A DNA stretch of 33,213 nt, taken from Gemmata sp. (GTDB lineage: Bacteria > Planctomycetota > Planctomycetia > Gemmatales > Gemmataceae). Numbering within the stretch: the stretch's first letter is position 1; each line of letters begins with the position of its first letter. The stretch is from the NCBI GenBank assembly GCA_022843445.1, contig JALHNS010000029.1, positions 1 through 33,213 on the forward strand, in the 5' to 3' direction. The notes under the pieces are model-generated. The model ran no database searches. It had not been told where the DNA came from and saw only the letters and a list, made by a program, of their open reading frames with translations. The translations under genes were made by a program, and so were the position numbers. Shown here piece by piece: positions 7,598 to 14,435 of this stretch.

Positions 7598-9889
7598 TTA
7601 GTGGTTGAACAGGAACTCTTTGGTGTTCACGAGCGCCCACAGGATGTCGGCGTAGGCGGCGCGGTCGTCGCTCTTCTTCTCGATGTGACCGGTGAGCGTC
7701 GTCATCTCATCGGCCGACGGCTCGCGCGACAGCGCGACGAGGTACAGGTCGCGGAGCCGCTCGGCGTGCGGGCGCTTGTCCGCGACGAGCTTGTTGAGCC
7801 GCTCGCCGGGGGTCGCCTTCGGGCCGGCGTTCGCGGGCGGCTTGGCCTTCGGGTCGCGCTTCGGCTCCGGCACCGGGGTGCCGATCTTCGCGAGCAGCTC
7901 CTCCGAGTTCATCAGGAGCAGCGCCTGCGCCAGGTTCGCGTCGGACCCGCGCTCGCACTCGCACGCGCTGGCCCCGTCCGGGCGGCCGAACACGCTCAGG
8001 AAGTACGAGTCGCTCTGGTTGTCCGGCAGTTGCACCGCCCGGGTGCCGCCCGGGGCGCCGCGGAACTGCGACTTCGCCAGCGTCACCGCGTCCACCGCGT
8101 CGAGCAGCACCTCGGCGTTCAGCCGCCGCGGGTAGAACCGGGCGAAGTGCTGCTTGTCGTCCGCGTTGTGCCCGTTCGGCGCGCTGCTGAGGCGGTACAG
8201 GTTCGACGTGCAAATCAGCTTGACCAACTTCTTGACGTCGAACTTGTCGGTGGCCACGCGCTTCGCGAGCGCGTCGAGCAGTTCGGGGTTCGACGCCGGG
8301 TTGGTGGCCCGCATGTCGTCCTCGGGATCGACCAGCCCGCGCCCGAAGAAGTGCTTCCAGTAGCGGTTGGCGAGCGTGCGGGCGAAGAACGGGTTGTCCG
8401 GCGACGCGACCCACGCCGCAAGGTTCTCGCGCGGGTCGGTGTCGGCGTCGAGCGCGAACGGCTTGCCGTCCAGCCCGGCGGGCACGAGCTTCGCGCTGGT
8501 GCGCGGGTGCGGCATCGTGGCCGCGCCGGCCTTGAGCGCCACCGCGAGCGGCTTACCGGGCGTGTCGGGGATGTTCTTCTTCGGGTCGCCCTTCTTGAGC
8601 GGCGTGGCCAGTTGCACGTCGGTGCGGGCGAACGCCGCGGCGAGGCTCCAGTAGTCGGCTTGGGTCCACCGGTCGCTCGGGTGGTGGTGGCACTTCGCGC
8701 ACGCGACCCGCTGGCCGAGGAACAGTTGGGCCACGTCCTCCGCGAGGTTGGCCGGTTCCTTCAGCTCGCGGTACCACACCGCCCGCGGGTTCTCGTGCAC
8801 CGGACCGGACGCGGTGAGCAGTTCTCGCACGAACGCGTCGAACGGCTTATTGTCCTTGAACGAATCCCGAATCCAGGCGTGGAACGCGACGTTCGGCTTG
8901 CCGTCCTCGTTCGGGGCGTTGCGGCGGTTGCGGAGCAGCGCCGACCACTTGTTCGCGGCGAAGTCGGCGTAGTCCGGGGAGGCGAGTAGCCGGTCGATCA
9001 ACTTTTCGACCTTGTCGGCGCTGTTGTCAGCGACGAACGCGTCGGCCTCCTCTTTGGTGGGGAGCCGGCCGCAGATGTCGATGGTCGCGCGGCGCAAGAA
9101 GGTGGCGTCGTCGCACAGGTCCGACGGCGGCAGGCCGAGTTCCTTGAGCTGCTTGAAGACGAGTTCGTCGGCCACGGTCTTCGCGGGCGGCAGGTTCGTG
9201 ACGGCCGTGCCGAACGGGACCGTGACGCGGGCCACCGCGACCGCGTCCCGATAGCGGGCGGTGACGGTGCCGGACCCGCCGCGCGGCTTCGCGGTCACCT
9301 GCCCGGTCGCGTCAACGGTCAGCACTTCGGCCGGGCCGGCCTCTAGTACCGTCAACTTCGTGACGTCGCGGGTGGAGCCGTCGCGGAAGTGGGCGATCAC
9401 GGTCGCTCGCGCGTTCCCGCCGCGTGCGAGAACCGCGCTGCCGGGCCGGACCTCGATGCGGTCGAGCGCCGGCTCGCTCGTCTGCGCCGGCCGTGCGCCC
9501 TCGGCCACCCAGCGGCGGAGCAGTTCGTAGGCGTCCGACTTCGGGTCGAGCCGCTTGCCGCCCGCGTGCGGAACGGTGCCACTCCCTTTCAGCAACAGTA
9601 GGCTCTGCGCCGGGGCGGTAGCGAACACGCGGCGGCCCCGCGCCTCCTTGACGATGTACTCGTAGTCGTCGCCCGGCTCGAACCCGAAGAGCGACAGCTT
9701 GAACCCGTTCTGCCCTTCGGCCTTGCCGTGACAACCGCCGGTGTTGCAGCCGAGTTTCGTGAGCGCCGGGACCACCTCGGTGGTGAAGCTGACCGGCGCC
9801 GGTTCCGCGGCTGCAACCGGCGCACCCGTCCACAGGCAGGGGAGAGCGCCGAGGGTGAAGCGGACAAGCGACCAAGCGCGTGAGGGCAT
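7598..9889 (-). CDS. DUF1549/DUF1553 cytochrome-like protein with Ig-like domain
   Basis: A protein of 763 residues. The frame is open to 10246, but the ATG at 9889 begins a clear signal peptide (MPSRAWSLVRFTLGALPCLW, ending near AAAEPAP), so the upstream part is rejected. Order: an N-terminal heme-site-like segment LGCNTGGCHGKAEGQNGFKL (C48, C53, H54; four residues between the cysteines), a BIG2/Ig-like domain (about 130-215), DUF1549 (about 230-410) ending in a normal CAKCH at C397/C400/H401, and DUF1553 (about 480-740) with NRYWKHFFGRGLVDPEDDMR. Such proteins are thought to be exported c-type cytochromes in polymer breakdown, paired with DUF1501 partners; here two such genes follow at once (40-nt gap). 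No clear Shine-Dalgarno site precedes the ATG. This is the first gene of the operon 9889-1538. Confidence 0.9.
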   Translation of the reverse strand: MPSRAWSLVRFTLGALPCLWTGAPVAAAEPAPVSFTTEVVPALTKLGCNTGGCHGKAEGQNGFKLSLFGFEPGDDYEYIVKEARGRRVFATAPAQSLLLLKGSGTVPHAGGKRLDPKSDAYELLRRWVAEGARPAQTSEPALDRIEVRPGSAVLARGGNARATVIAHFRDGSTRDVTKLTVLEAGPAEVLTVDATGQVTAKPRGGSGTVTARYRDAVAVARVTVPFGTAVTNLPPAKTVADELVFKQLKELGLPPSDLCDDATFLRRATIDICGRLPTKEEADAFVADNSADKVEKLIDRLLASPDYADFAANKWSALLRNRRNAPNEDGKPNVAFHAWIRDSFKDNKPFDAFVRELLTASGPVHENPRAVWYRELKEPANLAEDVAQLFLGQRVACAKCHHHPSDRWTQADYWSLAAAFARTDVQLATPLKKGDPKKNIPDTPGKPLAVALKAGAATMPHPRTSAKLVPAGLDGKPFALDADTDPRENLAAWVASPDNPFFARTLANRYWKHFFGRGLVDPEDDMRATNPASNPELLDALAKRVATDKFDVKKLVKLICTSNLYRLSSAPNGHNADDKQHFARFYPRRLNAEVLLDAVDAVTLAKSQFRGAPGGTRAVQLPDNQSDSYFLSVFGRPDGASACECERGSDANLAQALLLMNSEELLAKIGTPVPEPKRDPKAKPPANAGPKATPGERLNKLVADKRPHAERLRDLYLVALSREPSADEMTTLTGHIEKKSDDRAAYADILWALVNTKEFLFNH

Positions 9890-10386
9890 GGCAAGCTCGA
9901 AAGGCGGGAGGGGCGGCGCGGGCGGTCTCGGCGGGGCGGTTCGCAATCGAACCGTGTTGGTAAAGCAGAACCCCACCCGGAGTGTACACCAGACAAACCG
10001 GAGGAGCGAAACAATCACAGGCTGTTGCCCGCGCCCGGTGGGTGGGCGGGGTTCGTGGGAAATCCGTCCGCGGAGTCGTTCGGGCGTGCCCCCGCTCGCT
10101 GCTCCTCCCGCCGCCGCTCGCCGCCCTCGTCGGTGTCGTCGCCGGCGCGGGCGACCGCAGACCGACTCGGTCGGTGCTTGGGGCGAACGTGCGAGTTGCG
10201 TAAAGGGTCCGTCGGGGTCAGTGCCGCCACCGCGAACGAAGACCATCGGGAGCGGGGCGCGCAGGTTCTCGGAGGGGCTTGGAGCGGTGCGCCGCGCCGC
10301 GCGACCCGTCGCCTACTCCCCACTTCGCGCGCCCCGCATACTCTGTTCGGAGCGGCCCGTTTTGCTCCCCCTGTGGCGGTACTCGT
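9890..10386. other. Divergent intergenic region (497 bp)
   Basis: This gap separates the DUF1549 operon (-) from the MFS gene (+) and must hold both promoters. I see one small perfect hairpin at 9937-9954 (7-bp arms CGGTTCG/CGAACCG, loop CAAT), 48 nt upstream of the DUF1549 start, and an 8-bp palindrome GTGTACAC at 9982-9989. Either could be an operator. No promoter matched well enough to call, and no RNA gene or credible small gene was found. Confidence 0.5.
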
Positions 10387-11658
10387 ATGTCCGCGGTTCC
10401 GGCTCGCGCGTGGGCGGTCACCGCCGCCGGTACCGCCGTCAACTTGTGCCTCGGCATCCTGTACGGGTGGAGCGTGTGGAAGGCCGCGCTCGTGCCCAAC
10501 GACCCCGCGCTTCGGGGCCAACCCATGACCGGCGCAAACGCCGGGTGGACCTACCTCGACGACGCACAAGGCACGTGGGCCTACGCCGTCTGCGGCATCA
10601 CCTTCGCGCTGTTCATGATCCCCGGCGGGCGGCTCCAAGACCGCTACGGCGCGAAACTCGGGGCTACGCTCGGCGGGCTGTTCCTCGCGGCCGGGTGCGT
10701 GGTCGCGGGGCTGATGCAGAGCTTCGCGGGCCTCATTTTCGGCTTCGGACTGCTCGGCGGCATCGGTATGGGGCTCGGCTACGCCGCCGCCACGCCCGCC
10801 GCGGTGAAGTGGTTCCACAGCAGCCGCCGCGGGCTGATCGTGGGGCTGGTGGTCGCGGGGTACGGGGCCGCGGCCGTGTACATCTCGCCGCTCGCGGACT
10901 TCCTCATTTCCAATTACGGCCTCACGGGCAGCTTCGTAGGGTTGGGGGTGCTGTTCGCGGTGGTCGTGGTCGTCGCGGGGTTGCTGCTGAGCGCGCCGCC
11001 ACCGGGGTACGTGCCGCCCGCGCCAACCGCCGCGCCCGCCGCGAACGCGCCCAAACCCGCGATGCGCGATTTTACCGCCGGGGAGATGCTGCGCACGTGG
11101 CAGTTCGTCGCGCTGGTGCTGCTGTTCGTGGGGTCGGCGCAGTCCGGGCTGCTGGTAATCGCGAACGCGAAAGCGCTGCTGAGTGCCGCGGCCGGAGACA
11201 GCACGTTTTTTTCGGCGAACGCGTGGCTGCTGGTTACGTTTATCGGGGTGGTGAACGCGCTCGGGCGCGTGGGCACCGGGCGGTACTCGGACCGCATCGG
11301 CCGGTTGAACGCCTACGCGCTGAACGGCCTCGTCTCCGCGGCGTGTTTGGTGGCGGCCCCCGCGGTGCTGGCGTCACAGAACGTGCCGCTGCTGTTCGCA
11401 ATCATCGGCGTAATGGCGTGGCAGTACGGCGGTACCCTCGCGCTGATGCCCGCGCTCACGGCCGACTACTACGGCCCGAAGAACATGGGGCTGAACTACG
11501 GGCTGGTGTTCGTGGGCTGGGGCGTCGCGTTCTTCGTGCCGCAGCTCGCGGGCTACCTGAAGGTGACGACCGGGCGCTGGGACGAGGCGTTCTACCTGTC
11601 GGCGGCACTGCTTGTAGCGGCTGTAGCGATCAGCCGGGCGGTTCGGAAACCGGCCTAG
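10387..11658 (+). CDS. MFS transporter, OFA (oxalate/formate antiporter)-like
   Basis: A protein of 423 residues with about 12 hydrophobic segments. Near the N-terminus it has AVNLCLGILYGWSVWKAALV, like the LYxWSVF segment of the OFA subfamily of the major facilitator superfamily. The MFS loop signature between helices 2 and 3 is present as GGRLQDRYGAKLGATLGG, with a matching loop in the second half (GRVGTGRYSDRIGRLNAYAL). The frame stays open upstream to 10279, but the ATG at 10387 places the first helix correctly. No ribosome site is evident. It is expected to move a small organic anion across the inner membrane; the substrate cannot be told from sequence. It stands alone, 66 nt before the DUF3307 gene on the same strand. 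Confidence 0.85.
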   Translation: MSAVPARAWAVTAAGTAVNLCLGILYGWSVWKAALVPNDPALRGQPMTGANAGWTYLDDAQGTWAYAVCGITFALFMIPGGRLQDRYGAKLGATLGGLFLAAGCVVAGLMQSFAGLIFGFGLLGGIGMGLGYAAATPAAVKWFHSSRRGLIVGLVVAGYGAAAVYISPLADFLISNYGLTGSFVGLGVLFAVVVVVAGLLLSAPPPGYVPPAPTAAPAANAPKPAMRDFTAGEMLRTWQFVALVLLFVGSAQSGLLVIANAKALLSAAAGDSTFFSANAWLLVTFIGVVNALGRVGTGRYSDRIGRLNAYALNGLVSAACLVAAPAVLASQNVPLLFAIIGVMAWQYGGTLALMPALTADYYGPKNMGLNYGLVFVGWGVAFFVPQLAGYLKVTTGRWDEAFYLSAALLVAAVAISRAVRKPA

Positions 11659-11724
11659 CCCATTTGGCGAATAAGACTCATTGAGTGCAGTGGTACACTA
11701 ACCACACTCACCGGAACGCTCGCA

Positions 11725-12108
11725 ATGCTGTTCGCGCTGCTGTTCTTCCTGATCGCCGCGCACGCCCTCATGGACTACTCGTTGCAAAACGACTCCATGG
11801 CCGTGTGCAAGTGTCCCACCGCGACCTCGCCTTTGGCGGCGGCGGTGCCGTGGTACTACTGGCTCGGCTCGCACGCGCTCTTGCACGGCATGGCGGTGGG
11901 CGTCATCTTCCGCTGGACGGGCTTCGACTGGAACACGGTGGCCGCGCTGGCGTTCGCCGAAACCGTGATCCACTGGTTCACCGACTTGGGCAAGTGCAAG
12001 AAGCTGTACTCGATTCACGTCGACCAATCCATTCACGTCACCTGCAAGATCGCGTGGTGGGCGCTGGCCGCCAGCGGGGCCATTTCGCCCGTGGTGCCGC
12101 AGGTGTAG
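11725..12108 (+). CDS. DUF3307-like small membrane protein
   Basis: A protein of 127 residues with three to four hydrophobic segments. It matches the DUF3307 pattern: an N-terminal helix followed by HALMDYSLQNDSMA, a central HALLHG, and a C-terminal ETVIHWFTDLGKCKKLYSIH followed by VDQSIH. The spaced histidines and aspartates in the membrane are typical of that family; the function is unknown. The start ATG at 11725 follows directly on CGGAACGCTCGCA, a weak ribosome site. It lies 66 nt after the MFS gene and 110 nt before the adaptor gene, all on the plus strand, so joint transcription is possible. The assignment rests on motif memory. Confidence 0.65.
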   Translation: MLFALLFFLIAAHALMDYSLQNDSMAVCKCPTATSPLAAAVPWYYWLGSHALLHGMAVGVIFRWTGFDWNTVAALAFAETVIHWFTDLGKCKKLYSIHVDQSIHVTCKIAWWALAASGAISPVVPQV

Positions 12109-12257
12109 TGTTTGGCGTTTGGTGCCGCGCGTCAGTGTGCTACAAGCACTCTCTTTAGCCGTTTAGCGGAGTCCCCGAAGGGGGCGTGCCGACTTTCACC
12201 GCGAATGAGGCACCAGTCGTGAAGCGCCAAACACCAAGCGCCAAACACCAAGCGCCC
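12109..12257. repeat. GTTTGGCG-type inverted and tandem repeat spanning a gene start
   Basis: The 16-mer at 12109-12124 (TGTTTGGCGTTTGGTG) follows directly on the DUF3307 stop codon and is matched at 15 of 16 positions by the reverse complement of 12232-12247. The right-hand part consists of two exact copies of AGCGCCAAACACCA (12223-12236 and 12237-12250) plus a partial third (12251-12256). It overlaps codons 2-13 of the adaptor gene. Confidence 0.7.
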
Positions 12258-13436
12258 AGAACGGGCCGCGCCCTCGCTTCCGCCCTTCTCGCGCTCGCAC
12301 TGCTGGCCACCGGCTGCGCCATCGGCTACCTGCTCGCGGACCGGTTCCCGCGAAGCGGCACCAAACCCGTCGCGCCGGCGCTTACAGAGGGCGCGGCGGC
12401 GGACCGCGTCGGCGCGCTCGCGCGGCTCCAACCCGCGGGCGGCGTGATCCCGGTGTTCGGGCCGCCGGGCGACCGGATCGCGAAACTGTACCCGCTCGCG
12501 CCGGGGCAACAACTCGCCGCCGGGCAACCGGTCGCCGAACTCGCCAGCCGCGAGGCCCGCCTTTCGGAAGTGAAGGTCGCCAAACTTCAACTGAAGGAAG
12601 CGACCGAGGCGCACGCCGCCGCCGACCGCGCCGGCCGCGAGAACATTCGCGCCGCCCAAACCGAACTGAACCAAGCCAAAGCGAACAAGGCCAGCGACCT
12701 TGCCGCACTCAAAGCGAAGGCCGACGCGGTGCGCGTGGGTGCCGACGCCGCGGCGAAGGGCGTCGCGCGGCTGAACGACCTCAAGGCGCGCGGCGTCGCG
12801 GTCGCGGCCGAAGATTTCGAGCGCGCGGAGTTGCTCAAGGCGCAAGCCGAGGCCGAACTCGCTGCGACACTCGCCCAGAACGAGAAGGCCCGCGTGGGCT
12901 ACGAGGAGGCGGAGAAGGCCGCGAACGCGCGCATCGCCGCCGCCACCGCCGAACTGGAAGAGGCGCTCGCCCGCGTGCCGCTGAAGTCTTCGGAAGAGAA
13001 GGTGAAGCTCGCGGAGCGACTCGCGGAGGAGACGGTTCTGAAAGCGCCGGTCGCGGGCACGGTGCTGAAGGTGATCGGGCGCGAGGGCCAACCCACCGGC
13101 CTCGAACCGATCCTGCAACTAGCGAACTTGCGCGAAATGACCGCGGTGGCCGAGGTGTACGAGAGCGACGTGGAGCGCGTGGCCGAGTGGGCGCGGGCCG
13201 GCGGCGCGGTCGCGGAGGTCACGAACCCCGCCCTCCCCCGCGCGCTGAAAGGCACTGTGCGCGGCGAAGCGGACATTTCGCGCACGATCGCGCGGAACCA
13301 AGTGTTCGCGGTCGGCCCGCGCGAGGACGCGGACCGCCGCGTGGTGGAAGTGGTGATCCACTTGGACCCCGCCGACGCGCCGCTCGCGGGCCGACTCGTG
13401 GGCCTACAGGTGAACGTGACGCTGACCGGGCGCTAG
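12219..13436 (+). CDS. HlyD/DevB-like periplasmic adaptor (membrane fusion protein)
   Basis: A protein of about 405 residues. A GTG at 12219 is preferred because GAGG lies 8 nt upstream; an alternative in-frame GTG at 12186 has poorer spacing. A single N-terminal helix (ALASALLALALLATGCAIGY) anchors or exports it; TGC could be a weak lipobox. Next come a lipoyl-like half (VIPVFGPPGDRIAKLYPLAPGQ region), a long Ala/Glu/Lys-rich coiled-coil hairpin (about 110-270), and the second lipoyl half with VLKAPVAGTVLKVIGREGQP, then AEVYESDVERV, as in DevB-type adaptors of ABC exporters. Such adaptors bridge an inner-membrane transporter to the outer membrane, but no ABC permease, ATPase or TolC gene lies nearby. 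The cytoplasmic tip (KRQTPSAKHQAPRTG) is encoded by a repeat element. Confidence 0.82.
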   Translation: MKRQTPSAKHQAPRTGRALASALLALALLATGCAIGYLLADRFPRSGTKPVAPALTEGAAADRVGALARLQPAGGVIPVFGPPGDRIAKLYPLAPGQQLAAGQPVAELASREARLSEVKVAKLQLKEATEAHAAADRAGRENIRAAQTELNQAKANKASDLAALKAKADAVRVGADAAAKGVARLNDLKARGVAVAAEDFERAELLKAQAEAELAATLAQNEKARVGYEEAEKAANARIAAATAELEEALARVPLKSSEEKVKLAERLAEETVLKAPVAGTVLKVIGREGQPTGLEPILQLANLREMTAVAEVYESDVERVAEWARAGGAVAEVTNPALPRALKGTVRGEADISRTIARNQVFAVGPREDADRRVVEVVIHLDPADAPLAGRLVGLQVNVTLTGR

Positions 13437-13450
13437 CCATTGCCCGTTGA

Positions 13451-13525
13451 TTGGTGGCACAGGCTTTCCAGCCTGTGCTCTTTCGCTCTGCAAATCAGCA
13501 CAGGCTGGAAAGCCTGTGCCACCAA
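13451..13525. repeat. Palindromic element, family A copy 1 (convergent junction)
   Basis: A perfect 29-bp inverted repeat (13451-13479 and 13497-13525) with a 17-nt loop. Each arm can fold on its own, since GCACAGGCT is followed after 4 nt by AGCCTGTGC, so the 9-mer occurs four times in alternating orientation. It sits between the adaptor stop (13436) and the convergent sdhB stop (13536). A second copy is at 28192-28265. Confidence 0.95.
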
Positions 13526-13535
13526 GAGTCGCACG

Positions 13536-14288
13536 TCACTTCACCGCGGCGCTCACGGTGCTGGTGATGAAGTCGCGGTTCAGTTGCGCGATGTGCTCGA
13601 CGCTGATTTCCTTCGGGCACGCGGCCTCGCACTCGTTGATGTTCGTGCAGTGGCCGAAGCCCTCGCGGTCGTGCGCCGCCACCATCTTCCGCACGCGGTC
13701 CTTGCGCTCCGGTTGGCCCTGCGGCAGTTGGGCCAAGTGGCTCACCTTCGCGCTGAGGAACAGCATGCCGCTGGCGTTCGGGCACGCGGCCACGCACGCC
13801 CCGCACCCGATGCACTCGGCCGCGTCCATCGCCCGGTCTTGGTCCACTTTCCCGATGGGCAGGCTGTTGCCGTCCGGCGCGCCGCCGGTGTTCACGCCCA
13901 CGAACCCACCGGTCTGGATGATGCGGTCGAACGCGGAGCGGTCGCACACCAAGTCTTTGATGACCGGGAACGCCTTCGCGCGCCACGGTTCGATGTAAAT
14001 GTGGTCGCCGTCGGCGAAGCTGCGCATGTGGAGTTGGCACGTGGTGGTCGCGCGCTCCGGGCCGTGCGCGCAGCCGTTAATCATCATCGAGCAGCTACCG
14101 CAGATGCCCTCGCGGCAGTCGTGGTCGAACGCGACCGGTTCTTCGCCGCCCTTGATGAGCTGCTCGTTCAGCGTGTCGAGCATCTCCAGAAACGACATGT
14201 CCGGGCTGACGGTGTCGAGCCGGTACGTGACCATGCGCCCCGCGTCGGTGCGCGACTTCTGACGCCATACGTGCAGCGTGAGCTTCAT
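13536..14288 (-). CDS. sdhB: Succinate dehydrogenase/fumarate reductase iron-sulfur subunit
   Basis: A 250-residue protein, full length for the family. The N-terminal ferredoxin-like domain holds the [2Fe-2S] ligands in [10 protein letters not shown] (C58, C63, C66) and C84. The C-terminal domain has [13 protein letters not shown] for the [4Fe-4S] cluster, and further Cys, including [14 protein letters not shown], for the [3Fe-4S] and remaining ligands. It passes electrons from the SdhA flavin to quinone at the inner membrane as part of complex II. The [10 protein letters not shown] and [18 protein letters not shown] segments resemble the shorter B subunits of Bacteroidetes and epsilon-type enzymes. 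No sdhA or sdhC lies beside it, which is unusual. The start ATG has no visible ribosome site, and a large palindrome (14321-14417) lies 32 nt upstream. Confidence 0.96.
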   Translation of the reverse strand: MKLTLHVWRQKSRTDAGRMVTYRLDTVSPDMSFLEMLDTLNEQLIKGGEEPVAFDHDCREGICGSCSMMINGCAHGPERATTTCQLHMRSFADGDHIYIEPWRAKAFPVIKDLVCDRSAFDRIIQTGGFVGVNTGGAPDGNSLPIGKVDQDRAMDAAECIGCGACVAACPNASGMLFLSAKVSHLAQLPQGQPERKDRVRKMVAAHDREGFGHCTNINECEAACPKEISVEHIAQLNRDFITSTVSAAVK

Positions 14289-14320
14289 GGGTGGGTCCGT
14301 GTGTGCGAAGACAGAAGAAG

Positions 14321-14417
14321 TTTATCCGCAGATTGCGCAGAGGACACAGATTTGAAGGCAGAAGAGTCAGTTCTTCCGTTTTCAAATCTGTGTTCAACTG
14401 CGCAATCTGCGGATAAA
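14321..14417. repeat. Palindromic element, family B (upstream of sdhB)
   Basis: An inverted repeat with a 20-bp outer stem (14321-14340 with 14398-14417), a small internal bulge and a 13-bp inner stem (ACACAGATTTGAA type). The apical part carries a 5-bp GAAGA/TCTTC stem. It lies after the stop of the PVC gene (14436) and before the sdhB start (14288), both on the minus strand. It could end the first transcript or affect the sdhB leader. The adenine/thymine-richer sequence differs from the coding regions around it. Confidence 0.9.
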
Positions 14418-14435
14418 TAACCGCTTCCCCGCGGG

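Noticed and set aside
9890..10246. N-terminal extension of the DUF1549/DUF1553 gene
   Set aside because: Arg/Pro-rich without conservation pattern, while the ATG at 9889 starts a clean signal peptide.
14321..14417. tRNA or structured RNA gene
   Set aside because: The fold is one long stem; no tRNA T-loop consensus (GTTCGAATC-like) or cloverleaf spacing is present.
13440..14420. Plus-strand open frame antisense to sdhB
   Set aside because: It reads through two palindromic elements and the sdhB complement; no domain is recognisable.
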